Assembly (NCBI GenBank): GCA_905221605.1
Contig: CAJNDS010001824.1
Coordinates: forward strand, 240,548 to 304,547
DNA: 64,000 nucleotides
Direction of reading: 5' to 3'
DNA from: Symbiodinium natans
Lineage: Eukaryota > Sar > Dinophyceae > Suessiales > Symbiodiniaceae
The position numbers and the translations under genes were made by a program. How positions within the stretch are numbered: the stretch's first letter is position 1; every line of letters starts with the position of its first letter. The notes beneath the pieces were generated by a model that saw nothing but the letters and a program-made list of their open reading frames with translations, was not told the origin of the DNA and searched no databases. Shown in pieces: positions 10,345 to 23,088 of this stretch.

Positions 10345-13300
10345 TAATATCGTTGACTCTGGTAGATTCTGGTAGGTGGTGGGAAACGAATATGGCCTAA
10401 ACAAAAAATCATGAGGCTCAGGGTCAGATGACAAGAAGAGTCGCAAACCATCATGACGGCACTATGGCAATGTCGGGTGCAACCGGCCGATCGCACGTGC
10501 AAGGCATGTTACTTGCCACTGATCTGCGACGCCATCTCATCCACCTAACCCGAAACCTGAACTCTTTACTGTCTCTGCAGAACACATTCGCAGCTACCGA
10601 GTCGGTAAAAATGCCTGCACATGCGGAATCAAATTACTTCTCTAGTCTGAGCCATCAAACAGGGGTCAGCTGTCTTATTTCTTCTTTACGTCCCTATGCA
10701 CTTTCGCGCATGCTTGCTTTCCTGTAGACTGGGAACGCTTCGTCTTGATAATTACCTCTCAATTTTTTCCAACACCCTTGTGACAGGATGGCGGGGAGGG
10801 CAAGAAACATTCTACCCACAAGTGTCACAAGCGGCACGGGCCATTAAGATGCGTTGCAGCATAAGGAACTCAGCTGCGTGGTGGGTGTTCAAAGCAGAGC
10901 GGGGGCCGGCTCGACATCATGGATTCGGATTCATCTCCGGCGGACTAGGCATGATTGAGCTGTTGTTGTGCCAAAGCGTTTGCTGCTGCACCAGTGACAG
11001 CTATTTGTCTACGTAGACAATGAGCCGCATGCAGTTGTCAAATCGCATGTGGTGGAGTCAACAAGCAGCTTCACGGCTTTTGTGGATAACTGCAGGATGC
11101 TACGCGTCTGGTCTGGAGTCCAGATGCGTGCCGAGCGAAACAGAGTGAAACAGAGCTGAATCAATCGGCCATTGGCCCCTAAGCCATTGGCAACGGATTA
11201 GGGTTTAGGGTTTAGGGCCTTAGGGTTTAGGGTTTAGGGTTTAGGGTTTAGGGTACAACCCAGTCTTTGGATCTGGGTTTGTACCACGCACCGTTGCTCC
11301 ATGCCACCTGTGACCTGAATAGCCTTGTCCATCCATGTTCCTTAATACTGCCTTGCAATAACCCTAAACCCTAAACCCTAAACCCTCTTAAACTGCCTTG
11401 TAATTCAAGCCTTCGGCATTTCTGGATCGTGAGTGCCTAGCTTATTTTTTGCTTATGAAGTTGAGTCTAGCCAGCTATGGCCCGCAGGACACGGCAAGCC
11501 TGAAGCGTATCCAACCATCTCTCACTTTAGACACAGGTCGGCTAGGTGAAGTTCAAAGGGGACCCCACTCACTTCCAGAACAAGCCGAGCTGGTGAACCT
11601 TGTCGGTAAGAACCTAGGTCGGGCCCTCTTGCACTGGTTGATGTCAGGTGGACTTCCACACAGCAAGGGATTTTGATTCGCCCTGACAGAACCCACGCCC
11701 TGCGATTCTCCTTTCCACGCTCCTGACTCATGTCAATACAGCCAAGCGGCTGGGTACAGCGCCTCTGTGCTTTCTGTCAGGACCTTACAAGTAACTGCGA
11801 TGAGAAGACTGTTCCACCAGCCAGCATCACGTTGGAGATTCGCTGCCCCTGTTCTGGGCAATCGGATCCCCCCCCCCCCCGAGACGGGAAGACTGGGGCC
11901 ACAGCCTTCAAGCCCGCAACCCTCCCGTGCAACCCACAGCTTGCAGAAATTCACCCGGCGCACACACAAGTACACCCCCAAAACATACCCCAAGGCCTGA
12001 ATCCTAAAACCCTTTTTAACCCCCAACCCCAAACCCCAAACCCTAAACCCTAAACATGGGCCACAAAGAAGAAAAAAAGGACCAGGTCCGTGGCCATGAG
12101 GAACTCAGAGGCTGCCTCCTCCTCGCCGTGGCTGCCCAGATCGCTACGGAGCCGATCCTTGGAGCTTTGTGGGTTTAGGGTTTAGGGTTTAGGGTTTAGG
12201 GTTTAGGGTTTAGGGTTTAGGGTTTAGGATGTTGAGTAGGGGGCTGCAGGGTTTGTCTAGGGCTTTTTGCAGGTTGTTTTTTAGGGCTTTGCAGGGCTTT
12301 TACTTGGCTTGCTCTATGCCTCCACGCTCCACGCTGGCCCCCGCTGCCCCCCCACCTACAAATCCTACGAAGCACCATAGGGGGGCCATGGGGTGCTGGT
12401 GCAGCAAGAGTTTACTTGAATTGGCACGCTTGATACCCCTACTAGGGTACCCTCGGGCCCTTACTGAGTATTGAGGGTAGTACTGAGGGTCTGGAGCTTG
12501 GTTTCAGACTTTGGGACTTAGGGTGGGTTTGCTGAGCTTGGGGCCTGGGGTTGGGAGATACGAGTAGGGTCTATCGGGCTTTGGGCTTAAGCGCGTAGGG
12601 TGGGGAAAAAGCTGTGCTCAGACTCAGGCTTTTTTTGGGATGGCTCGGTTTGGGATTGACGTGGGGGTCCCTTTTGCAGGGTATCCCTCTGCGGGGTTCC
12701 GGGATATTCTATGGTATACCGGTATACCCCATGGTGCCCCTATGGGAAATGTCCGGTTGACGAGTTTGAGGGGCATTATTTGTAGTTTGCCTGGGATTAA
12801 CATCTTAAAGGTTTCGACAGATGCTGTCGGACTCGCCCTTGCAGTAGCCATTGTGTCTCGCCCGGCGGCCTTCTACATGTGGTAATTAGATACAGTAGAT
12901 ACAGCAGATTAGGGTCTTTCTCTTGGGTTGCCCATTGTTCATAGTATTCTGGGCCTTAAGATTTCGGGTACGTACCCAGAAAAAGGGCGATGTCTTGAAG
13001 GACTAAAGGTCAGATAGTCGCGCATCGCCGAAATCTCAAGAGCAAGGCTTTGTTTCTCCTAGTTTCCGTGGGTGCTGTCTTTGCACTGTTTATTCGACCT
13101 TGGAGTTTAGGAGCTCTTCTTCTTCTTTTCTTTAGATTACGTCCTTTTATTCCCGTCTTCGTCCTTTTATTCCCTTCTTCATCAGACACACTTCCTTTCC
13201 TTTCTGCGTAGCCTCCGAAAATAAAACCGGAACAAATACGCGAACAAGTAACCCCTACCCTAGCCAGAAACGCGCTTTCATATGCTCCACAAGAAGATCG

Positions 13301-13634
13301 GTCAACTCTCAGTGAGGTCAAGTCAAATTGGGAATCCGCTCGTCCTCCCAACCTCATGCCTGTTGCACTTCGTGGGCAAAGTGTCTCTCAAGAATGCCCC
13401 TAAACCCAGGACACCATACACCCTACACCCTTTTGTTTCCATCTGGGCCCTACACCCTACACCCTACACATCCCTAAACCCTAAACAGGTAGGAGGCATT
13501 GGGAGGTAACAAGCGATGCAAGAGCCGGTGGCGTGCGTGCCTGGCCACTGGGTGCGCAGGTCACGCCTCCCAAACTTGATAGGATCGCCTTGTTAGCAAA
13601 CTTGCCTTGCCCATCTCACGCCTACTTTGTGTGA
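10345..13634. other. Spacer between the two array blocks
   Basis: About 3.3 kb without a supportable gene. It contains TTTAGGG/CCCTAAA arrays (11197-11254, 11361-11386, 12027-12056, 12171-12229), CCCTACA-type variants near 13430-13485 and a C-run near 11871-11880. Short exon-like minus-strand stretches occur around 11790-11850 and a basic one around 13020-13220, but neither could be joined to anything recognisable. Confidence 0.4.
12171..12229 (+). repeat. Interstitial telomere-type array (TTTAGGG)n
   Basis: About eight perfect TTTAGGG heptamers, the Arabidopsis-type telomere unit also reported for dinoflagellate telomeres. It is internal, with unique sequence on both sides. Confidence 0.85.
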
Positions 13635-13752
13635 AGGGCTGAAACTTACTTCTCCAATAACCGAAAAAAGTTAAACTTTATGATTCCTACTAAATAAGGA
13701 GACCCAAAAAGTTTGAAGTTCAGTTGTTGGAGAAGTAAGGAAATAGCCCAAG
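13635..13752. mobile_element. Inverted-repeat (MITE/introner-like) element
   Basis: CTTACTTCTCCAATAAC on the left pairs with GTTGTTGGAGAAGTAAG on the right, one position mismatching; the flanks GGGCT and TAGCCC extend the pairing. About 118 bp, no ORF. Confidence 0.55.
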
Positions 13753-13896
13753 AGTGACCGCCTTGGGCTTCGAGAAGCCGGACTGACATCTTTCAGGGGC
13801 TCTCTACAGGCTATTGAACGCAGACATTGCTAACGTCCGTAGCCGCAAGAACGCATGCATAACTATCTTGTTTCATATAGGGTGCCTTCACTGTGC

Positions 13897-15567
13897 CTAC
13901 TCCTCGCACTCTTCCTCGGAGAAGACCGGGGACCCGCGCATGGACTTCTCGATGTTGTCGCTGACGCCGTCGTCCATGAGTTGGATCATCTGCTCCATGT
14001 TCGCCTCGGAGTACATGGTCGGCACCGAAGCGTTGAAGCCAAGCTTGGCCTCCAACTGCTGTCGGAGGTCCTTGAGGTTGGCCATGGCATCCTTGACCGC
14101 ATTCAGCTGCTTCAGCTCCTCCAAGCGGCGGGGCGTGGGCACCGTGTAGAGGCTGCTGATGGCCTCCGCCTTCTTGGGGTTCTTGAGGATGCTGCCCTTG
14201 GCGCAGGCCGCATGCACTGCGGCACCATAAGGGGCCATGGCGGCCGCAGCAGTGATGATGCCGGAGATGCTTGCGCCGCAGAGCGCGCTCACGTCCAAGA
14301 AGTCCTGGCAATGGACCACAATCAAGTTGATGAATGTGACCACCTGGCTCATGTAGGCGATCGCACCGCCGATGTCCACCGTACACAGTGCGCTGTAGAG
14401 GCCGGAGACCTATGCATCTGCAAGCTGTCTGCAAGCTGTGCCACCATGCACCAGCATTGACGCGCACGCATGTTTGTGCCTAAACATGTAGCAGCATGCC
14501 TCATGTCCCTCCGCTGGGGCCGGGGGGGCCGGACAAGCACTGGCATACATTGTGGCATACGTTTCAACTGAGATCAACTAAGCCCGCCGACCTTGTTGAT
14601 GGGCCCGTCAAGGTTGACGCGGCCGCATTGGCCGCTGTTCACCGCGGAGTTGATGGAAAGGCCCATGTTGGCAAGGTTGGCGACCACCATGCCGACGTCA
14701 ACCCCGCACTGCACGCCCACGCCAATCGGACCCTCACCGATGAGCAGTCGTCGTCCATCCCGCACGGTCTGGTCGCCGAGGACGCTGATCTTGCTGGTGG
14801 TCAGCTGTGGCGGTACCCCCGTGCACGTGGCCGCAGCCAGGGAAGCGGTCGCTGCCAGCTCACCCATCACGGAGACAAGGCCGGTCACGCCCACGGAACA
14901 CTGCATCCACGTTGAGATTGAGGGCGCAGTTCGAGGCGGCGTAAGAGAGCTTCGCCGCAGCATTGGCCACCCAGGTCACCAAAATGGCACCGTTCACTTG
15001 GCATGCGAGCTCCGACTCGCCATCTCGGGGAGCAGGGCAGGTCCTGATGATGGCGTTGATGTCGTCGCCCATGCCAACCACCGACACAAAAGCCTCCAGA
15101 ACGTTGAAAGCACAGTAGGCGTTGGTGGCCTTGCGCATGCGGTCTGCATTCTTCTGCTTCTTGTAGGCGATGATCTCGTCCTTGGTCAGCATCTGTCTCG
15201 CGGCATCCGCCGGATCTGCTGGCAAAGACCGCACCTCATGCTGCTCGTAGTGCTGAGAATACTTGTGGCCAGTGCTCCTCATGGCCTTCATGACGATCTT
15301 CTCCGCCAGGGAGCGCTTCTTCACGCTCTTCAGAGCGTCGGCCTTCAGGACCATCTGTGCATCCACGCCCAAGGAGGACTTTCCCTGGAAGGCACCGAAA
15401 TCCAAGGATTGACACTTCTTTGCGCCCGGCATGGCCAGAAAAGCCACGACGCCCAGGCCCAACGTTGCCACAATTGCTGTCTTCTTCATCCAGCCACGGG
15501 AGCTCGGGGGAGAGGTCTTCGCCTCTGCTTCGGACTCCAAGTGGACAGCTTCGAAGGGTGTGGCCAT
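13897..15567 (-). pseudogene. Tandem-array gene copy 4, frameshifted
   Basis: Exon 1 spans 14592-15567, which is 976 bp instead of 978. The missing two bases are in a CACAC run around 14897-14900 (GGAACACTGC where other copies have GGAACACACTGC). Reading shifts after the NVDAV segment between modules 2 and 3 and meets a stop, leaving 235 residues. Exon 2 (13897-14409, 513 bp) is open and differs most from the others (VSDNIEKS, EEECEE end). The start is MATPFEA instead of MAAPFEA. A sequencing error in the short dinucleotide run is the main alternative. Confidence 0.8.
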
Positions 15568-16277
15568 AGCAACTTACTCGCAGGCTCTAGGACCTCTAGG
15601 ATGGGCAAGATGCGGCTTTGGAGCGGGCAAGATGCGGCTTGAGCAATGGCGCTGCTGCGAGTTGCCACCGGCAATCTGGTCAGGCAAGCATAAGCCTCCC
15701 CGCCATAAACAAAGAATCAGTTTAGTCACAAGCAAACTTTGCACGACACGCCTTGCGACAGCTGTGTGTTTTGAGGGTTTGGTTTTGATCAGCTTCAAGC
15801 TAAGCGCTGTCTACGCAGGACGTGTGCAAGCGGTTTTGAGAGCGTGCACATGTGTGCAAAAGCTCTGTTTTTGCTCCCTGCCGTCTCCAACTTGCCGACT
15901 TGCGAAGCTTGTCTTCGCTGGACGAGGTGAAGAGCAAGTCATCCTCCGACTGTCAGATGTAATTATATTCTATAGCTTGCAGAACAACAGGGGTGGCAAG
16001 TCGAATGATAGACAGTGCGCTGGTGAGCACGGTGGGCATGCCATTTCAGGACATATACCCGGTGCTCGGCGAAACGCTGCCGCTTTCGGGCAGCACCACG
16101 GACGTATCTAAAACTTCGAGACTGCGCCAGACGCCTTCACATCAAGTCAATGTGGCCAAAAATGAACAAGAGATCAGAAAGGCTGCATGCTTCAAGGGCT
16201 GGTAAGCTCTTGTGGAAGCCTATGAACGCAGACATTGCCAACGTCCATAGCCGTAATTTACTTGAAGCTCCTCAAGT

Positions 16278-17957
16278 CTACTCGTCGCACTCTTCCTCGG
16301 AGAAGACCGGGGACCCGCGCATGGACTTCTCGGTGTTGTCACCCACGCCGTCGTCCATGAGTTGGATCATCTGCTCCATGTTCGCCTCGGAGTACATGGT
16401 CGGCACCGAAGCGTTGAAGCCAAGCTTGGCCTCCAACTGCTGTCGGAGGTCCTTGAGGTTGGCCATGGCATCCTTGACCGCATTCAGCTGCTTCAGCTCC
16501 TCCAAGCGGCGGGGCGTGGGCACCGTGTAGAGGCTGCTGATGGCCTCCGCCTTCTTGGGGTTCTTGAGGATGCTGCCCTTGGCGCAGGCCGCATGCACCG
16601 CGGCACCATAAGGGGCCATGGCGGCCGCAGCGGTGATGATGCCGGAGATGCTTGCGCCGCAGAGCGCGCTCACGTCCAAGAAGTCCTGGCAATGGACCAC
16701 AATCAAGTTGATGAATGTGACCACCTGGCTCATGTAGGCGATCGCACCGCCGATGTCCACCGTACACAGCGCGCTGTAGAGGCCGGAGACCTTACATCTG
16801 CAAGCTGTGCCACCATGCACCAGCGGCGACGCGAACGCATGTTTGTGCCAGTTTTGCGCCTAACAATTTAGCAGTATGCCTCCGTGTCTCTCCGTGTGGT
16901 GGATGGGGGGGGGGGGGCGGGCAAGCATTGGTATACATTGTGGCATACGTTTCAACTGAGATCCACTAAGCCCGCCGACCTTGTTGATGGGCCCGTCGAG
17001 GTTGACGCGGCCACATTGGCCGCTGTTAACAGCGGAGTTGATGGAAAGGCCCATGTTGGCAAGGTTGGCGACCACCATGCCGACGTCAACCCCGCACTGC
17101 ACACCCACGCCAATCGGACCCTCACCGATGAGCAGTCGTCGTCCATCCCGCACGGTCTGGTCGCCGAGGACGCTGATCTTGCTGGTGGTCAGCTGCGGCG
17201 GGACCCCCGTGCACGTGGCCGCAGCCAGGGAAGCGGTCGCTGCCAGCTCACCCATCACGGAGACAAGGCCGGTCACGCCCACGGAACACACTGCATCCAC
17301 GTTGAGATTGAGGGCGCAGTTCGAGGCGGCGTAAGAGAGCTTCGCCGCAGCATTGGCCACCCAGGTCACCAAAATGGCACCGTTCACTTGGCATGCGAGC
17401 TCCGACTCGCCATCTCGGGGAGCAGGGCAGGTCCTGATGATGGCGTTGATGTCGTCGCCCATGCCAACCACCGACACAAAAGCCTCCAGAACGTTGAAAG
17501 CACAGTAGGCGTTGGTGGCCTTGCGCATGCGGTCTGCATTCTTCTGCTTCTTGTAGGCGATGATCTCGTCCTTGGTCAGCATCTGTCTCGCGGCATCCGC
17601 CGGATCTGCTGGCAAAGACCGCACCTCATGCTGCTCGTAGTGCTGAGAATACTTGTGGCCAGTGCTCCTCATGGCCTTCATGACGATCTTCTCCGCCAGG
17701 GAGCGCTTCTTCACGCTCTTCAGAGCGTCGGCCTTCAGGGCCATCTGCGCATCGACGCCCAAGGAGGACTTTCCCTGGAAGGCACCGAAATCCAAGGATT
17801 GACACTTCTTTGCGCCCGGCATGGCCAGAAAAGCCACGACGCCCAGGCCCAGCGTTGCCACAATTGCTGTCTTCTTCATCCAGCCACGGGAGCTCGGGGG
17901 AGAGGTCTTCGCCTCTGCATCGGACTCCAAGTGGACAGCTTCGAAAGGTGCGGCCAT
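16278..17957 (-). CDS. Tandem-array gene copy 5 (intact)
   Basis: Exons are 16980-17957 and 16278-16790, with the longest intron (189 bp, containing a G-run). The frame is open further upstream, but the conserved ATG at 17957 is chosen. It carries Ala for Val in the membrane segment and NTEKS in the tail. Module cysteines are unchanged. Confidence 0.85.
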
Positions 17958-18645
17958 GGCAACGTGCTCGCAAGCTCCAGGACGGGCAATGTGCGGCTTT
18001 GGAGTGGGCGAGATGCGGCTCGAGCAAAGGCGCTGCTGCGAGTCGGCACAGGCAGTCGAGTCAAGCGCAAGCCTCTCCGCCATAAACAAACAGTTTAGTC
18101 AAAAGGAAAAATGCATGACACGCATGCTTGAGGGTTTGGGTTTGATCAGCTTCAAGCTAAGCGCTGTCTACGCAGGACGTGTGCAAGCGTTTTCAATGGA
18201 CGTCAGCGTGCACATGCGTGCAAAAGCTTTGTTTTTGCTCCCTGCCGTCTCCAACTTGCCGACCCCCTTGCGAAGCTTGTCTTCGCTGGAAGAGGTGAAG
18301 AGCAAGTCATCCTCCGACTGTCAGATGCAATTGTATTCTATAGCTTGCAAAACAACAGGGGTGGCAAGTCGAATGATAGACAGTGCGCTGGTGAGCACGG
18401 TGGGCATGCCATTTCAGGACATATACCCGGTGCTCGGCGAAACGCTGCCGCTTTCGGGCAGCACCACGGACGTATCTAAAACTTCGAGACTGCGCCAGAC
18501 GCCTTCACATCAAGTCAATGTGGCCAAAAATGAACAAGAGATCAGAAAGGCTGCATGCTTCAAGGGCTGGTAAGCTCTTGTGGAAGCCTATGAACGCAGA
18601 CATTGCCAACGTCCATAGCCGTAATTTACTTGAAGCTCCTCAAGT

Positions 18646-20316
18646 CTACTCGTCGCACTCTTCCTCGGAGAAGACCGGGGACCCGCGCATGGACTTCTCG
18701 GTGTTGTCACCCACGCCGTCGTCCATGAGTTGGATCATCTGCTCCATGTTCGCCTCGGAGTACATGGTCGGCACCGAAGCGTTGAAGCCAAGCTTGGCCT
18801 CCAACTGCTGTCGGAGGTCCTTGAGGTTGGCCATGGCATCCTTGACCGCATTCAGCTGCTTCAGCTCCTCCAAGCGGCGGGGCGTGGGCACCGTGTAGAG
18901 GCTGCTGATCGCCTCCGCCTTCTTGGGGTTCTTGAGGATGCTGCCCTTGGCGCAGGCCGCATGCACTGCGGCACCATAAGGGGCCATGGCGGCCGCAGCA
19001 GTGATGATGCCGGAGATGCTTGCGCCACAGAGCGCGCTCACGTCCAAGAAGTCCTGGCAATGGACCACAATCAAGTTGATGAATGTGACCACCTGGCTCA
19101 TGTAGGCGATCGCACCGCCGATGTCCACCGTACACAGTGCGCTGTAGAGGCCGGAGACCTTACATCTGCAAGCTGTGCCACCATGCACCAGCGGCGATGC
19201 GAACGCATGTTTGTGCCAGTTTTGCGCCTAATAATTTAGCAGCACGCCTCTGTGTCTCTCCGTGTGGGGGGGGGGGGGGACAAGCATTGGCATACATTGT
19301 GGCATACATTGCAACTGAGATCAACTAAGCCCGCCGACCTTGTTGATGGGCCCGTCGAGGTTGACGCGGCCGCATTGGCCGCTGTTCACCGCGGAGTTGA
19401 TGGAAAGGCCCATGTTGGCAAGGTTGGCGACCACCATGCCGACGTCAACCCCGCACTGCACGCCCACGCCAATCGGGCCCTCACCGATGAGCAGTCGTCG
19501 TCCATCCCGCACGGTCTGGTCGCCAAGGACGCTGATCTTGCTGGTGGTCAGCTGCGGCGGGACCCCCGTGCACGTGGCCGCAGCCAGGGAAGCGGTCGCT
19601 GCCAGCTCACCCATCACGGAGACAAGGCCGGTCACGCCAACGGAACACACTGCATCCACATTGAGATTGAGGGCGCAGTTCGAGGCGGCGTAAGAGAGCT
19701 TCGCCGCAGCATTGGCCACCCAGGTCACCAAAATGGCACCGTTCACTTGGCATGCGAGCTCCGACTCGCCATCTCGGGGAGCAGGGCAGGTCCTGATGAT
19801 GGCGTTGATGTCGTCGCCCATGCCAACCACCGACACAAAAGCCTCCAGAACGTTGAAAGCACAGTAGGCGTTGGTGGCCTTGCGCATACGGTCTGCATTC
19901 TTCTGCTTCTTGTAGGCGATGATCTCGTCCTTGGTCAGCATCTGTCTCGCGGCATCCGCCGGATCTGCTGGCAAAGACCGCACCTCATGCTGCTCGTAGT
20001 GCTGAGAATACTTGTGGCCAGTGCTCCTCATGGCCTTCATGACGATCTTCTCCGCCAGGGAGCGCTTCTTCACGCTCTTCAGAGCGTCGGCCTTCAGGGC
20101 CATCTGCGCATCCACGCCCAAGGAGGACTTTCCCTGGAAGGCACCGAAATCCAAGGATTGACACTTCTTTGCACCCGGCATGGCCAGGAAAGCCACGACG
20201 CCCAGGCCCAGCGTTGCCACAAGTGCTGTCTTCTTCATCCAGCCACGGGAGCTCGGGGGAGAGGTCTTCGCCTCTGCATCGGACTCCAAGTGGACAGCTT
20301 CGAAAGGTGCGGCCAT
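18646..20316 (-). CDS. Tandem-array gene copy 6 (intact)
   Basis: Exons are 19339-20316 and 18646-19158 with a 180-bp intron. It is nearly identical to copy 7, including a Leu-Val variant in the anchor segment (TALVATL). Features are as for copy 1. Confidence 0.85.
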
Positions 20317-21025
20317 GGCAACGTGCTCGCAAGCTCCAGGACGGGCACTATGCGGCTTTGGAGTGGGCGAGATGCGGCTCGAGCAAAGGCGCTGCTGCGA
20401 GTCGCCACAGGCAGTCTAGTCAAGCGCAAGCCTCTCCGCCATAAACAAACAGTTTAGTCAAAAGGAAAAATGCATGACACGCATGCTTGAGGGTTTGGTT
20501 TTGATCAGCTTCAAGCTAAGCGCTGTCTTTGCGGGACGTGTGCAAGCGTTTTCAATGGACGTCAACGGTTTCAACCGGTTTTGAGAGCGTGCACATGCGT
20601 GCAAAAGCTCTTTTTTGCTCCCTGCCGTCTCCAACTTGCCGACCCCCTTGCGAAGCTTGTCTTCGCTGGAAGAGGTGAAGAGCAAGTCATCCTCCGACTG
20701 TCAGATGTAATTATATTCTATAGCTTGCAGAACAACAGGGGTGGCAAGTCGAATGATAGACAGTGCGCTGGTGAGCACGGTGGGCATGCCATTTCAGGAC
20801 ATATACCCGGTGCTCGGCGAAACGCTGCCGCTTTCGGGCAGCACCACGGACGTATCTAAAACTTCGAGACTGCGCCAGACGCCTTCACATCAAGTCAATG
20901 TGGCCAAAAAGAAACAAGAGATCAGAAAGGCTGCATGCTTCAAGGGCTGGTAAGCTCTTGTGGAAGCCTATGAACGCAGACATTGCCAACGTCCATAGCC
21001 GTAATTTACTTGAAGCTCCTCAAGT

Positions 21026-22696
21026 CTACTCGTCGCACTCTTCCTCGGAGAAGACCGGGGACCCGCGCATGGACTTCTCGGTGTTGTCACCCACGCCGTC
21101 GTCCATGAGTTGGATCATCTGCTCCATGTTCGCCTCGGAGTACATGGTCGGCACCGAAGCGTTGAAGCCAAGCTTGGCCTCCAACTGCTGTCGGAGGTCC
21201 TTGAGGTTGGCCATGGCATCCTTGACCGCATTCAGCTGCTTCAGCTCCTCCAAGCGGCGGGGCGTGGGCACCGTGTAGAGGCTGCTGATGGCCTCCGCCT
21301 TCTTGGGGTTCTTGAGGATGCTGCCCTTGGCGCAGGCCGCATGCACTGCGGCACCATAAGGGGCCATGGCGGCCGCAGCAGTGATGATGCCGGAGATGCT
21401 TGCGCCACAGAGCGCGCTCACGTCCAAGAAGTCCTGGCAATGGACCACAATCAAGTTGATGAATGTGACCACCTGGCTCATGTAGGCGATCGCACCGCCG
21501 ATGTCCACCGTACACAGTGCGCTGTAGAGGCCGGAGACCTTACATCTGCAAGCTGTGCCACCATGCACCAGCGGCGATGCGAACGCATGTTTGTGCCAGT
21601 TTTGCGCCTAATAATTTAGCAGCACGCCTCTGTGTCTCTCCGTGTGGGGGGGGGGGGGGACAAGCATTGGCATACATTGTGGCATACATTGCAACTGAGA
21701 TCAACTAAGCCCGCCGACCTTGTTGATGGGCCCGTCGAGGTTGACGCGGCCGCATTGGCCGCTGTTCACCGCGGAGTTGATGGAAAGGCCCATGTTGGCA
21801 AGGTTGGCGACCACCATGCCGACGTCAACCCCGCACTGCACGCCCACGCCAATCGGACCCTCACCGATGAGCAGTCGTCGTCCATCCCGCACGGTCTGGT
21901 CGCCGAGGACGCTGATCTTGCTGGTGGTCAGCTGTGGCGGGACACCCGTGCACGTGGCCGCAGCCAGGGAAGCGGTCGCTGCCAGCTCACCCATCACGGA
22001 GACAAGGCCGGTCACGCCCACGGAACACACTGCATCCACGTTGAGATTGAGGGCGCAGTTCGAGGCGGCGTAAGAGAGCTTCGCCGCAGCATTGGCCACC
22101 CAGGTCACCAAAATGGCACCGTTCACTTGGCATGCGAGCTCCGACTCGCCATCTCGGGGAGCAGGGCAGGTCCTGATGATGGCGTTGATGTCGTCGCCCA
22201 TGCCAACCACCGACACAAAAGCCTCCAGAACGTTGAAAGCACAGTAGGCGTTGGTGGCCTTGCGCATACGGTCTGCATTCTTCTGCTTCTTGTAGGCGAT
22301 GATCTCGTCCTTGGTCAGCATCTGTCTCGCGGCATCCGCCGGATCTGCTGGCAAAGACCGCACCTCATGCTGCTCGTAGTGCTGAGAATACTTGTGGCCA
22401 GTGCTCCTCATGGCCTTCATGACGATCTTCTCCGCCAGGGAGCGCTTCTTCACGCTCTTCAGAGCGTCGGCCTTCAGGGCCATCTGCGCATCCACGCCCA
22501 AGGAGGACTTTCCCTGGAAGGCACCGAAATCCAAGGATTGACACTTCTTTGCGCCCGGCATGGCCAGGAAAGCCACGACGCCCAGGCCCAGCGTTGCCAC
22601 AAGTGCTGTCTTCTTCATCCAGCCACGGGAGCTCGGGGGAGAGGTCTTCGCCTCTGCATCGGACTCCGGGTGGACAGCCTCGAAGGGTGCGGCCAT
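21026..22696 (-). CDS. Tandem-array gene copy 7 (intact, 5'-most)
   Basis: Exons are 21719-22696 and 21026-21538 with a 180-bp intron. The N-terminus returns to the HPESDAEAK form seen in copies 1 and 2, while the rest resembles copy 6; this mosaic suggests gene conversion within the array. Upstream of about 22745 the array homology ends. Confidence 0.85.
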
Positions 22697-22779
22697 GGCA
22701 ACGTGCTCGCAAGGCTCTAGCACGGGCAAGATGCGGCTTTGGAGCGTGAAGGACGCAGCTTGAGTGGTGACGGACGCAC

Positions 22780-23013
22780 ATGCAGCACATCGGGCGCCTC
22801 CATATGTACTCCCATATGCTGAAGATGATGCTACTTGCTCGGACGCTCAAGAAGAAACAACCCTCAGCAACTATCTCTGACGTCGAAGTGCTCCAAAGTT
22901 TGGAAACCATGGAGGAGGTGATAATGCTAACGAAGCGGCCGTCACAACGACGACAGCTGCATTCGCGTCTGCACGCAGCCGCGCACAACCTGCACCGCCT
23001 CCCTGGCCCGTGA
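22780..23013 (+). CDS. Hypothetical small plus-strand ORF (77 aa)
   Basis: An open frame from an ATG-like start encodes a basic, helix-prone peptide (LKKKQPSATISDVEVLQSLE region). It lies just upstream of array copy 7, on the opposite strand. There is no family match and no partner exon; it may be chance. Confidence 0.2.
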   Translation: MQHIGRLHMYSHMLKMMLLARTLKKKQPSATISDVEVLQSLETMEEVIMLTKRPSQRRQLHSRLHAAAHNLHRLPGP

Positions 23014-23088
23014 CCCTCAAGAGCGACACCCACCTCGGATGAGCGAAGAAAATGCACAGACGAATGATTACAAAAGCGACTGTACAAT

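Larger units (their letters stand above)
13800..22745 (-). repeat. Tandem gene array, block 2 (four units, ~2.4 kb period)
   Basis: Second exons end at 13897, 16278, 18646 and 21026. Stop-to-ATG spacers are about 690-710 bp, shorter than in block 1. The introns carry a G homopolymer of variable length and a GGCATACATTGT repeat. Units 6 and 7 are almost identical across gene, intron and spacer, pointing to recent duplication or gene conversion. Confidence 0.9.

Noticed and set aside
11790-11850. Exon-like minus-strand reading NVMLAGGTVFSSQLL before GTAAGG, faintly actin-like
   Set aside because: Too short, without any neighbouring exon of the same family.
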